Origin: DATHTS01 sp041940425 | Lineage (GTDB): Bacteria; Acidobacteriota; Blastocatellia; Pyrinomonadales; Pyrinomonadaceae | Reading direction: 5' to 3' | Assembly: GCA_041940425.1 (NCBI GenBank) | Contig: JBGTSF010000016.1 | Coordinates: 6,714 to 70,713 of the forward strand | Length of the DNA stretch: 64,000 nucleotides | Part shown: in pieces, positions 57,553 through 64,000 of the stretch | Layout of the letters: each line of letters begins with the position of its first letter | Numbering within the stretch: position 1 is the first letter of the stretch | Notes under the pieces: model-generated | Told to the model about the DNA's origin: nothing | What the model saw: the letters and a program-made list of their open reading frames with translations, nothing else | Database searches by the model: none | Position numbers and translations under genes: made by a program

Positions 57553-58497
57553 TTATTCTGCAAAACTCCAGATTCCTTTTTCCAGTTCTTCGAGCGAGTA
57601 ATTAACCGCTTCGGGGTTGAGACGCAAGGCGTAGCGGCGCAAATCGCTCGTTTCGTAGAGCATCGTCAGCATCATCAGGCGTTTGCGAAATGTTTCATCG
57701 AGGTCGCTGTCCGCGTAGCCGTAAGAGCGGAAAAATTCGCGCTGGAGATTTCCTTGTCCCTGAATTATCAGCACGCCGACGGCGAGAAAATCGTATTCGA
57801 AAAAGCCGCGGCGCGAGTCGGCAAAATCGAAAAGCCCGGCGATCTGCCAGCCTTTTTCCGTTTCAAAAACGCGCAGGTTGCCGAGATGCACGTCCGAATG
57901 CATAAAGACGGTTTTGCCATTAGTCGGAACAAGTTTTAGATTTTCCTCGATAAAGACAGGCAGACTTTCGATAATTTTTTGGTTGACGCCGTGCGCGATC
58001 TGCCGCTCGATAAAAGTTTCGGCGCGGTCTTTGACGAACGCCGCCCAATCGCACGGAAAGCGTGCGGGACAAAGCTGGTGAATCTGTCTGAAACCAGTCG
58101 CAAGTTCGGACAAAAATTCGGTCTGCGCTTTTTCGGAAAGTTTGAGCCAGTCGGCGCGCGTTTTCGACAATCCGGGAATCTGCGTCGTGACGGCATAGCG
58201 AAAATTTTCGATCTCGCCCGTGTGAACGATCTCCGGCGTTTTGAAAATCGTCTTTCCGGCGACGAATTCGAGCGAATCCACTTCGCGCTCGAAACAGCGG
58301 CGAAACGGTCGGAAAAATTTCAGAACCAGCCGGTCGCCGATCAAAAAAACGACGTGGTCGGTGCTCGCGGCGCGTTTTATTTCATCGAACGAAATCCGGT
58401 GACGAAGGCAGATTTCCCGTGCCGCATCGAGCCACACATCGCTCTCGAAATGCGCGTCGAAATCTTCGTCGGTTGCGGTATGCGGAAGCTTTTTCAT
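57553..58497 (-). CDS. APH-family small-molecule kinase encoded between kynU and kmo
   Basis: Aminoglycoside-phosphotransferase fold: N-lobe VVFLIGDRLVLKFFRPFRRC (ATP Lys), catalytic Brenner motif VFMHSDVHLGNLRV and the metal-binding Asp in IAGLFDFADSRRGFFEYDFL. Full length at 314 residues. Its ATG overlaps the kynU stop by 4 bp and it ends 4 bp before kmo, so it is translationally coupled with two kynurenine-pathway enzymes. The acceptor is unknown; phosphorylation of a pathway compound is an inference from context only. Confidence 0.88.
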   Translation of the reverse strand: MKKLPHTATDEDFDAHFESDVWLDAAREICLRHRISFDEIKRAASTDHVVFLIGDRLVLKFFRPFRRCFEREVDSLEFVAGKTIFKTPEIVHTGEIENFRYAVTTQIPGLSKTRADWLKLSEKAQTEFLSELATGFRQIHQLCPARFPCDWAAFVKDRAETFIERQIAHGVNQKIIESLPVFIEENLKLVPTNGKTVFMHSDVHLGNLRVFETEKGWQIAGLFDFADSRRGFFEYDFLAVGVLIIQGQGNLQREFFRSYGYADSDLDETFRKRLMMLTMLYETSDLRRYALRLNPEAVNYSLEELEKGIWSFAE

Positions 58498-59864
58498 TTC
58501 AGGCAGTCCTTCAAAATTTCCGTAAATTTGTAAACATCCGTAAACGAATTATAAAGCGGCACGGGCGCGACACGGATTACGTCCGGCTCGCGCCAGTCGG
58601 CGATCACGCCCTTTTCCGAGATTGAATTAAAAAGACTTTTGTCGGAATTTTTAACGCGGATCGAAAGCTGACAACCGCGTTCTTCGGGATTGGAAGGCGT
58701 GATGACGGAAATACGTTCGTCGTGAATTTCACCGAGCAGAAACTCTAAATAGCCGGTCAGCTTTCGGGATTTCGCAAACAGATTTTCCATTCCCGCTTCT
58801 TCAAAAACATCTAAGGACGCTTTCAAAGCGGCAAGCTGAAAGATCGGCGGGTTCGACAATTGCCAGCCTTCCGCAGTTTTGATCGGAACGAATTCGTCGT
58901 CCATCAAAAATCTGGTTTCCTTGTCGTGTCCCCACCAGCCCGCAAAGCGCGGCAGTTCGGCGTTATTGTGATGCCGCTCGTGGATGAAAACTCCGGCAAT
59001 GCCGCCCGGACCCGAATTCAGATATTTATATGAGCACCACGCGGCAAAATCCGCGTTCCAATCGTGCAGTTTTAATTCGACATTCCCGGCGGCGTGCGCG
59101 AGATCAAAACCGACAATTGCTCCGGCTTTTTGTCCGGCTTTCGTGATCGCTGCAAAATCGAATTTCTGTCCCGTGTAGTAATTCACACCGCCGAGCATTA
59201 TCAGAGCGATTTCATCTGCGTTTTCTTCGATCGTTTTCAAAATATCTTCGGTGCGTAAGATCGTTTCGCCGTCGCGCGGCTTGAGTTCGATCAGCCAGTC
59301 AGTACCGCCTGCGTTAGCGGGCGGTTGAAGATTGGAATCTGAAACGTCCGAATTTGTATTCGCGTTTTGAATATCCCGCGTTAAACCGTCCGCTGATGCA
59401 GACGGTACTGACCTTTTATGAAAATCTATCTGCGATTTGACCGCGTATTGATCCGAAGGAAATGCGTCCGCTTCGATGACGATTTTGTACCGCTCGGCGG
59501 TCGGGCGATAAAACGAAACCATTAAAAGATGCAGATTGACCGTCAAAGAATTCATCGCCACGACTTCCGTGTTTTTCGCACCGACGATTTTTGCTAATTG
59601 TTCGGTAACGAATTCGTGATACGGCATCCAAGGTCTTTGCGCGTGAAAATGTCCTTCAACGCCGAGCGTCGCCCAATCTTCCAATTCCTGCTCGATAAAT
59701 TCCCGCGTTTTTTTCGGCTGAAGCCCGAGCGAATTTCCCGTGAAATACAAAACGTCTTCGCCCGATTCTTGTTTCGGAATAAAAAACTTTTCGCGAAAAT
59801 TTTTTAACGAATCCTGCTCGTCCATTTTGCGGGCGAAAGATTTGCTGGCTTCAAGTTTAATCAT
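58494..59864 (-). CDS. kynU: Kynureninase with REP-derived insertion
   Basis: PLP enzyme cleaving kynurenine or 3-hydroxykynurenine to (3-hydroxy)anthranilate and alanine. Motifs: YFTGNSLGLQPKKTREFIEQ, MNSLTVNLHLLMVSFYRPT, VGFDLAHAAGNVELKLHDWN and the PLP Lys in CSYKYLNSGPGG. Between QIDFHK and WLIELKPRDGE about 37 extra residues (RSVPSASADGLTRDIQNANT and on to AGGTD) are encoded by a palindromic element. First gene of the kynU/kinase/kmo run. Start ATG 59864. Confidence 0.94.
   Translation of the reverse strand: MIKLEASKSFARKMDEQDSLKNFREKFFIPKQESGEDVLYFTGNSLGLQPKKTREFIEQELEDWATLGVEGHFHAQRPWMPYHEFVTEQLAKIVGAKNTEVVAMNSLTVNLHLLMVSFYRPTAERYKIVIEADAFPSDQYAVKSQIDFHKRSVPSASADGLTRDIQNANTNSDVSDSNLQPPANAGGTDWLIELKPRDGETILRTEDILKTIEENADEIALIMLGGVNYYTGQKFDFAAITKAGQKAGAIVGFDLAHAAGNVELKLHDWNADFAAWCSYKYLNSGPGGIAGVFIHERHHNNAELPRFAGWWGHDKETRFLMDDEFVPIKTAEGWQLSNPPIFQLAALKASLDVFEEAGMENLFAKSRKLTGYLEFLLGEIHDERISVITPSNPEERGCQLSIRVKNSDKSLFNSISEKGVIADWREPDVIRVAPVPLYNSFTDVYKFTEILKDCLK
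59299..59412 (-). repeat. REP-like palindrome (family 2) inside kynU
   Basis: GTCAGTACCGCCTGCGTTAG (59299 on, to 59330) faces the arm 59381-59412 ending GACGGTACTGAC. The arms match at most of 32 positions with a loop of about 50 nt, and the whole is read in frame. Confidence 0.85.
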
Positions 59865-59884
59865 CTGTAAATCATACAAAAGAA

Positions 59885-59955
59885 ATAGCCGCAAAAAGGC
59901 GCAAAAAGAGCAAAAATTGTTTTCTTTGCGTTTTTTTGCGCCTTTTTGCGGCTAT
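59885..59955. repeat. Palindrome (GCAAAAAGGC type) between kbl and kynU
   Basis: Perfect 23-bp arms: ATAGCCGCAAAAAGGCGCAA plus AAA (59885-59907) and its complement at 59933-59955. It fills nearly all of the gap between the kynU start and the kbl stop. Confidence 0.9.
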
Positions 59956-59960
59956 CTTTC

Positions 59961-61148
59961 TCAAATTCCGAGTTCGGCTTTCGCTTCGGCGAATTTTTCG
60001 ACCGCGAACTGTAAATCTTCCTTTGAATGCGCCGCCGAAACCTGCGTTCTGATGCGTGCCTTGCCTTTCGGGACGACCGGTAATGAAAAGGGGATGACAT
60101 AAACGCCTTTTTTCATCAAGAGTTCAGCCATTCGGACGGCGGGTTCGGCATCGTAGAACATAACGGGAACGATCGGATGTTCGCCGGGCAGAACTTCCAA
60201 GCCGACTTTGCCGATCTCTTGGCGGAAAAACTTTGTGTTTTCTTCCAGTTTGTCGCGCAGTTCGGTCGTTTCGGTCAGATATTCGAGCGCGGCGATGGAC
60301 GCGCCGACAATCGCGGGCGCGAGGGAATTTGAAAACAGATAAGGACGCGAACGCTGGCGCAGGAGTTCGATGATTTCCTTTTTGCCGGAAGTGTAGCCGC
60401 CCATCGCGCCGCCGAGAGCTTTGCCGAGCGTTCCCGTGATGATGTCAACTCTGCCCATTACATCGCAATATTCGTGCGTTCCGCGTCCCCGTTTGCCCAT
60501 AAAACCGACCGCGTGGCAATCGTCAATCATCACCAGAGATTCGTATTTTTCCGCCAGATCGCAGATTTCCGCCAATTTGGCGATGTAACCGTCCATCGAG
60601 AAAACGCCGTCGGTGGCGATGATTTTCCGCCGCGCATTGCCGTCATTGGCTTCCTTCAATTTCGCTTCGAGATCGTTCATATCGCTGTTTTTGTAGCGAA
60701 ACCGCGCCGCCTTCGACAGACGAATCCCGTCTATAATGCTCGCGTGGTTGAGTTCGTCCGAAATGATCGCGTCTTCCGCCTCGAACAAAGGCTCGAACAA
60801 ACCGCCGTTCGCGTCGAAACAAGCCGCGTAAAGAATCGTATCTTCCGTCCCTAAAAACTCGCTGATCTTCGCTTCGAGCTGTTTATGAATTTCCTGCGTC
60901 CCGCAAATAAACCGCACGGACGAAAGTCCGAATCCCCATTCATCGAGCGTCTTATGCGCCGCCTCGACAATGCGCGGATGATCCGACAGACCGAGATAAT
61001 TATTCGCGCACATATTCAAAACTTCTTGGTCATTAACCTCGATATGCGCATCCTGCGGACTTTCGATCACGCGCTCGTTTTTATAAAGCCCCGCTTCTCT
61101 GATTTCGTCCAATGTGTTTTCTAATTGATTTTGAATTTTGCCGTACAT
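59961..61148 (-). CDS. kbl: Glycine C-acetyltransferase (2-amino-3-ketobutyrate CoA ligase)
   Basis: PLP-dependent alpha-oxoamine synthase interconverting 2-amino-3-ketobutyrate + CoA with glycine + acetyl-CoA in threonine breakdown. Motifs: NNYLGLSDHPRIVEAAHKTL, DEWGFGLSSVRFICGTQEIH, MIDDCHAVGFMGKRGRGTHE and the PLP Lys in TGTLGKALGGAMGGYTSG. 395 residues from ATG 61148, normal. Threonine dehydrogenase is not in the window. Upstream lies a composite palindrome. Confidence 0.94.
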   Translation of the reverse strand: MYGKIQNQLENTLDEIREAGLYKNERVIESPQDAHIEVNDQEVLNMCANNYLGLSDHPRIVEAAHKTLDEWGFGLSSVRFICGTQEIHKQLEAKISEFLGTEDTILYAACFDANGGLFEPLFEAEDAIISDELNHASIIDGIRLSKAARFRYKNSDMNDLEAKLKEANDGNARRKIIATDGVFSMDGYIAKLAEICDLAEKYESLVMIDDCHAVGFMGKRGRGTHEYCDVMGRVDIITGTLGKALGGAMGGYTSGKKEIIELLRQRSRPYLFSNSLAPAIVGASIAALEYLTETTELRDKLEENTKFFRQEIGKVGLEVLPGEHPIVPVMFYDAEPAVRMAELLMKKGVYVIPFSLPVVPKGKARIRTQVSAAHSKEDLQFAVEKFAEAKAELGI

Positions 61149-61171
61149 AGATTTTTTAAATAATTTCCGAT

Positions 61172-61384
61172 TTAAGCCATTGAAAATGGCGGCAGAAAGT
61201 AGCCCCGTGCGTAAGCGCAGGGAAAATGTCAAAAAAAATTGTCAAAGCCCGTGAAATGGGCGACAGAATTTTTATTGTAATTTATTCTGTCGCTATCTTC
61301 GATAGCTCAAAATCTTTGGCGCAATCCTAACCCCGCGCTGACGCACGGGGCTACTTTCTGCCGCCATTTTCAATGGCTTTAAGA
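61172..61384. repeat. Composite palindrome with ~50-bp outer arms
   Basis: Outer arms 61172-61222 (TTAAGCCATTGAAAATGGCG, then GCAGAAAGTAGCCCCGTGCG) and 61331-61384 are complementary almost throughout. The interior carries further hairpins: GCGACAGAAT/ATTCTGTCGC near 61260-61292 and GCTATCTTCGATAGC at 61292-61306. No gene lies in the 239-bp gap. Confidence 0.88.
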
Positions 61385-61387
61385 GTA

Positions 61388-61843
61388 TTAATCAAATTTA
61401 AAGTCACCATTTTTTGCTTTTTCCACAAATTCTGCAAACGATTCAGCACGAACTTCGGTTTCGCCGTCATCGTGAAACCAAATAACAATAGGTGTTTCGC
61501 CATCATTTTGTTTTCTACTGAAATCAAAACAATAGCAATCTCCGTTTTTTGCTTCAGCAAAAGGAAAAAGATGACTGAAATCAAAAGGTTCTCCATATTC
61601 CTCAAAAATTTCAATCCATTCTGCCCAAGTATCCTGAAAATGTTTGGTTATCGAATAAGAAGTTTTTTGCCAGCTACGCTCATCAAAAACAGGATAGGTT
61701 TTATGTATTCCGTCAATTTCTAATCCGTTATTTTCAATTACCCAAGCACGAAATGATGGCGGAAAGCGAAAACCCGTCTCTGCTTCGGCTTTTGCGATTG
61801 CTTTTTCAGTTGTGCCGATAACTCTTGGAGTTTTTCCGCTCAT
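61388..61843 (-). CDS. SMI1/KNR4 family protein (possible immunity protein)
   Basis: 151 residues with the SUKH/SMI1 pattern: AIAKAEAETGFRFPPSFRAW, VIENNGLEI, SHLFPFAEAKNGDCYCFDFS and IVIWFHDDGETEVRAESFAE. Bacterial members often act as immunity proteins to contact-dependent toxins, but no toxin is adjacent. AT-rich codon use. Preceded by one copy of the conserved segment described at 61846. Confidence 0.82.
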   Translation of the reverse strand: MSGKTPRVIGTTEKAIAKAEAETGFRFPPSFRAWVIENNGLEIDGIHKTYPVFDERSWQKTSYSITKHFQDTWAEWIEIFEEYGEPFDFSHLFPFAEAKNGDCYCFDFSRKQNDGETPIVIWFHDDGETEVRAESFAEFVEKAKNGDFKFD

Positions 61844-61845
61844 GA

Positions 61846-61885
61846 TTTAAATTTCGCTCTAATCCAAAATCACTTTCCCGTGATT
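61846..61885 (-). repeat. Conserved intergenic segment, copy A
   Basis: On the minus strand it reads GGGAAAGTGATTTTGGATTA then GAGCGAAATTTAA. It overlaps the end of the DUF5615 frame and ends 3 bp before the SMI1 ATG. Copies B and C lie at 62992 and 63668. Confidence 0.8.
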
Positions 61886-62221
61886 CGCACTTTTGTTTCG
61901 GTTACGGTAACGAATTGTTCGGGCAATTTTTCAGCGTAATTTTCGAGCAGTTTTTCTAAAACTTTTATTTTGTTCGCCGCTCTTTCGTCGTCGAGGCGCA
62001 GAAAAACGACTCCGTGATGAATGCGCCGCATCCGAAAAATCATTTCGCCGAAATCTTTGTCGTTGGTTATCAAAATCCAGTTTTCGTCCGCCGCTTTGGT
62101 CAAAACTTCATCGTCGGTCATTCCGCGCGCTTCGTCGAAAACGGAAAAGACTTCGTGATTATTATTTCGCAGAAATTCAGCGACTTTCGAGCCTGTGCGC
62201 GTCGTCAACTAAAAAACGCAT
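61870..62221 (-). pseudogene. DUF5615 PIN-like toxin with a 5' frameshift
   Basis: The main frame (from 62208) has SKVAEFLRNNNHEVFSVFDE, ARGMTDDEVL and ENWILITNDKDFGEMI, typical DUF5615. The normal start (M-R-F-L-V-D-D, ATG at 62221, 1 bp after the DUF433 stop) is in another frame and runs into a stop. One extra base near 62198-62203 would explain it: removing one G restores MRFLVDDRTGSKVAEFL. Either a frameshift mutation or a sequencing error; a TTG start at 62208 would lack the first strand with its catalytic Asp. Confidence 0.75.
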
Positions 62222-62222
62222 C

Positions 62223-62471
62223 TTACGCGGTTTCCACAACAAGCGGCATAAATTCCGTATTGCCGACAGATTCTTTGGCAAACAGCAGACACGCCTGAAT
62301 GTCTTCCGCCTGTAAACCGTCGTATTCATCCAAAATCTCTTCAACGCTCGCGCCGTGCGCCAGAAGATTTAAGATAAATTCAACCGTCAAGCGCGTCCCG
62401 CGAATCACGGGTTTGCCGACCATAACTTTCGGATTCAGCGTTATTCTTTCGAGTAAGATTTCATCATTCAT
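62223..62471 (-). CDS. DUF433 family antitoxin-like protein
   Basis: 82 residues with the DUF433 pattern: ERITLNPKVMVGKPVIRGTR, LTVEFILNLLAHGASVEEIL and LQAEDIQACLLFA, a small winged-helix-like DNA-binding fold. It is usually paired with DUF5615 PIN-like proteins, and that partner follows immediately, making a putative toxin-antitoxin operon. Confidence 0.9.
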   Translation of the reverse strand: MNDEILLERITLNPKVMVGKPVIRGTRLTVEFILNLLAHGASVEEILDEYDGLQAEDIQACLLFAKESVGNTEFMPLVVETA

Positions 62472-62505
62472 ATTTTGATTTTACACTATAAAAGTTCTCA
62501 GCAAC

Positions 62506-62991
62506 CTAAGACGCAAAAATTCCTTTGACCGGAGTAAGTCCCTGCAATTTTCGCCACGAGGAAAGCTGACCGCAATGATGTCCTTCGTGGAAAACCAAAA
62601 CTTGCAGGTGATGCGCGATGGTCGGCTGCGAGCGCGCCAACATTTCGTCGGGCATCGGCTGATCTAGACCGTTCATCTGGCGAACCGCTTCGCATCTCAA
62701 GTTTCCGGTTTCGGTTAATCTTTCAACGAGAAACTGTTTCGAATCGTAATTTTTATTGCTCGAATTCGGTCCGTATTTACCTAAAAGTTCCGAAAAATCA
62801 GCCGAAAGTTCTTGAACTTTCAAAAGAGATAAAAGATAAGTATCGCCCAAGAGAAGATGCCCCAAAATCCAAGCCGGAGGATTTTCGCCCGCCGCCGATT
62901 GCAGATAGATTTGTTCTTCGCGCAAATCTTCGACCAATGCTAATGTTTGTTTTCGCGCTTGTTTGAGCGACCAGATTAATAGTTCGTTCAT
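62506..62991 (-). CDS. DinB family protein
   Basis: Four-helix-bundle protein with metal-binding His residues in WILGHLLLGDTYLL, HHLQVLVFHEGHHCGQLSSW. DinB-like proteins include thiol-dependent transferases and stress proteins; the role here is unknown. Start ATG 62991, which directly follows copy B of the conserved segment (TTTAATG). Confidence 0.88.
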   Translation of the reverse strand: MNELLIWSLKQARKQTLALVEDLREEQIYLQSAAGENPPAWILGHLLLGDTYLLSLLKVQELSADFSELLGKYGPNSSNKNYDSKQFLVERLTETGNLRCEAVRQMNGLDQPMPDEMLARSQPTIAHHLQVLVFHEGHHCGQLSSWRKLQGLTPVKGIFAS

Positions 62992-63035
62992 TAAATCTCG
63001 CTCCAATCCAAAATCACTTTGCCGCAATTTCCTTC
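62992..63035 (-). repeat. Conserved intergenic segment, copy B
   Basis: Minus strand: GAAGGAAATTGCGGCAAAGT then GATTTTGGATTGGAGCGAGA and TTTAA. It can be read as NCGKVILDWSEI followed by stop, similar to the C-terminus of zinc-type alcohol dehydrogenases, but no such gene precedes it. Confidence 0.8.
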
Positions 63036-63044
63036 AAACCGTTT

Positions 63045-63504
63045 TCACACATCTTCTATTTGATTAAGCCGTTCAATATCCGCAAGGTCTTTGTGTCTGC
63101 CGCTTTTGAGTTTGTTTTTAATGAGATCGGATTTGCTGACGGTGTTGATAAAAATATCTTCGACGGTAACTATTTTTCGGGATTCAAAGGCTTTTTCAAA
63201 TTCGATTCCATCGGCAAAATTCATAAACTGAACTTTGAGCGGTTCGACTCCGATTTCGACCAGACTCTGGTTTTTCATCGAAAATGCCGCTCAGATCGAA
63301 ACCTTCAAAACCGAAATCCCGCAATGCTTTTATGAGATTCCGTTTATTGTCGGCATCGTCAGATACAAAAATATCAATATCGTTAGTCGTTCGCGGATAG
63401 CCGTAAACGCCGACGGCATAACCGCCGATCATCAAATACCGGACATTATTCGCATTTAACGATTTGAATAACTCTTTGAAGTCTTCCGGTAGCTCTATCT
63501 CCAT
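63045..63504 (-). pseudogene. Nucleotidyltransferase split by a frameshift in a homopolymer
   Basis: The N-terminal part (VRYLMIGGYAVGVYGYPRTT, NDIDIFVS) has the GG-x9-DxD-like nucleotidyltransferase signature. The C-terminal part (QSLVEIGVEPLKVQF, VTVEDIFINTVSKSDLIKNK, SGRHKDLADIERL) lies in another frame. The switch coincides with five T on the + strand (63271-63275, AAAAA in coding sense); with four, the frame reads FDENQSLVEIGVEP and the gene is whole, about 153 residues. Mutation, phase variation or sequencing error are all possible. Confidence 0.82.
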
Positions 63505-63655
63505 AGTTAAGTCGCCGTAATCTTTCGATATGCTGAAGGCGTTCCTTGACGGTCGTGTTTTGCCAATATGCTATTTCACCGGCAACGGAATCCTCAATTT
63601 TACTGCCGATCTTTAATTTAGTTTTATCCAGTTTAAATTTAGGAATATCTTCCAT
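63446..63655 (-). CDS. Small conserved protein overlapping the nucleotidyltransferase gene
   Basis: 69 residues ending YWQNTTVKERLQHIERLRRL plus NYGDRATGRLQRVIQIVKCE. The motif R-x-x-x-Y-G-x-x-A-T-x-R-L-Q-R-V is common in small proteins encoded just before such nucleotidyltransferases. The last 59 bp overlap the start of the nucleotidyltransferase in another frame, so both protein ends are written by the same DNA. A regulatory or antitoxin-like role is inferred only. Confidence 0.68.
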   Translation of the reverse strand: MEDIPKFKLDKTKLKIGSKIEDSVAGEIAYWQNTTVKERLQHIERLRRLNYGDRATGRLQRVIQIVKCE

Positions 63656-63667
63656 TTCTTCAAAAAT

Positions 63668-63711
63668 TACTTCTCACTTAAATCCAAAATCACTTTGCCC
63701 GAATTTCTTTC
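63668..63711 (-). repeat. Conserved intergenic segment, copy C
   Basis: Minus strand: GAAAGAAATTCGGGCAAAGT then GATTTTGGATTTAAGTGAGA and AGTAA, readable as NSGKVILDLSEK plus stop. Lies between the PemK-like stop and the small gene starting at 63655. Confidence 0.8.
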
Positions 63712-63712
63712 T

Positions 63713-64000
63713 TCATTTCAAATCCATCCAATCGCGCAAAGATTTTTCCAGTTGTTTCGCGTCCGCATCCTCTAATTTTCCGACGCGCTTTCTGACAAGC
63801 GTTTCTTTGATTGTGAAAATTCCGCGTTTGACCGCTGTTTCGACATTCAAGCCCGCTTTTTGCCATTCGGTTAAAACAAATTCGCCTGCCAGCAAATTGC
63901 TTGTCTTGCTGGTCAGCGCAACGACGAACAAATCCTGCGAACTGTGCGGTGCATTGACGACGACCGCCGGACGGACTTTTGAACTCGTTAGATCGGAAAA
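63713..64000 (-). CDS. PemK/MazF-type toxin, 5' partial at window end
   Basis: The frame is open to the last base of the window, so the start lies beyond it. Visible sequence: FSDLTSSKVRPAVVVNAPHS, LFVVALTSKTSNLLAGEFVL, AGLNVETAVKRGIFTIKETL, which matches PemK/MazF proteins. The C-terminus DWMDLK is followed by copy C of the conserved segment. The TTG at 63931 is internal. Its antitoxin, if any, is outside the window. Confidence 0.82.
   Translation of the reverse strand, partial: FSDLTSSKVRPAVVVNAPHSSQDLFVVALTSKTSNLLAGEFVLTEWQKAGLNVETAVKRGIFTIKETLVRKRVGKLEDADAKQLEKSLRDWMDLK

Noticed and set aside
1..64000. tRNA, rRNA or known riboswitch genes
   Set aside because: No stretch with convincing tRNA cloverleaf, rRNA or riboswitch core sequence was found on reading; a covariance-model scan would be needed for a firm negative.

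Overview
The window looks like chromosomal DNA of a diderm, heterotrophic soil-type bacterium, most probably an acidobacterium of the Blastocatellia. This is inferred from several things together: a DUF1800/DUF1501 pair, a winged-helix/TPR regulator, a Ser/Thr kinase with a proline-rich exported tail, LPS genes (lpxK and an O-antigen-ligase-like protein), many toxin-antitoxin-like small genes, and an unusual load of palindromic and 7-nt or 9-nt repeats. I saw no rRNA, tRNA, CRISPR array, prophage or transposase gene.

Layout. 0-13 kb: a partial Ig-like membrane protein, pyruvate kinase, an AlbA/Schlafen-type protein, the DUF1800/DUF1501 export pair, a GH15-RDD-ankyrin gene run and three tandem paralogous secreted proteins. 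13-23 kb: a CadC-like TPR regulator with a late stop codon, two crotonase genes (one short), a bifunctional PBP behind a perfect sigma-54 motif, a TMTC-like membrane/TPR protein and a DnaC-like ATPase. 23-27 kb: an operon of ECF sigma factor, zinc-finger anti-sigma, msrP, an unknown exported protein and msrQ, which would repair oxidised periplasmic methionine. 27-32 kb: an active-looking Ser/Thr kinase, a pseudokinase and a TPR-TonB protein. 32.9-34.5 kb: a complete integron-type gene cassette carrying a trypsin-like protease and a well-formed attC. 37-40 kb: deoC and an RpiB-like gene, both with N-terminal extensions that resemble microcompartment encapsulation peptides, next to hpt. 40-49 kb: a pappalysin-type protease, an esterase, a methyltransferase, a PDZ-containing O-antigen ligase, a broken mazF, an aminotransferase, a BON lipoprotein and lpxK. 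49-54 kb: a TrpD-like protein, trpG, a SpoIID-type protein and a dienelactone hydrolase. 55-61 kb: a tight kynU / APH-like kinase / kmo / unknown operon with kbl upstream of it. 61-64 kb: small accessory genes (SMI1, DUF5615/DUF433, DinB, a nucleotidyltransferase, PemK), several of them frameshifted, separated by three copies of one short conserved segment.

The most striking window-wide signal is the repeat landscape. Intergenic gaps are repeatedly filled by inverted repeats built from 7-nt or 9-nt tandem units. Several are nested inside one another, and related sequences sit in frame inside conserved enzymes (kmo, kynU, lpxK, the aminotransferase and the O-antigen ligase). All functions are predicted from sequence reading alone; no database search was run.
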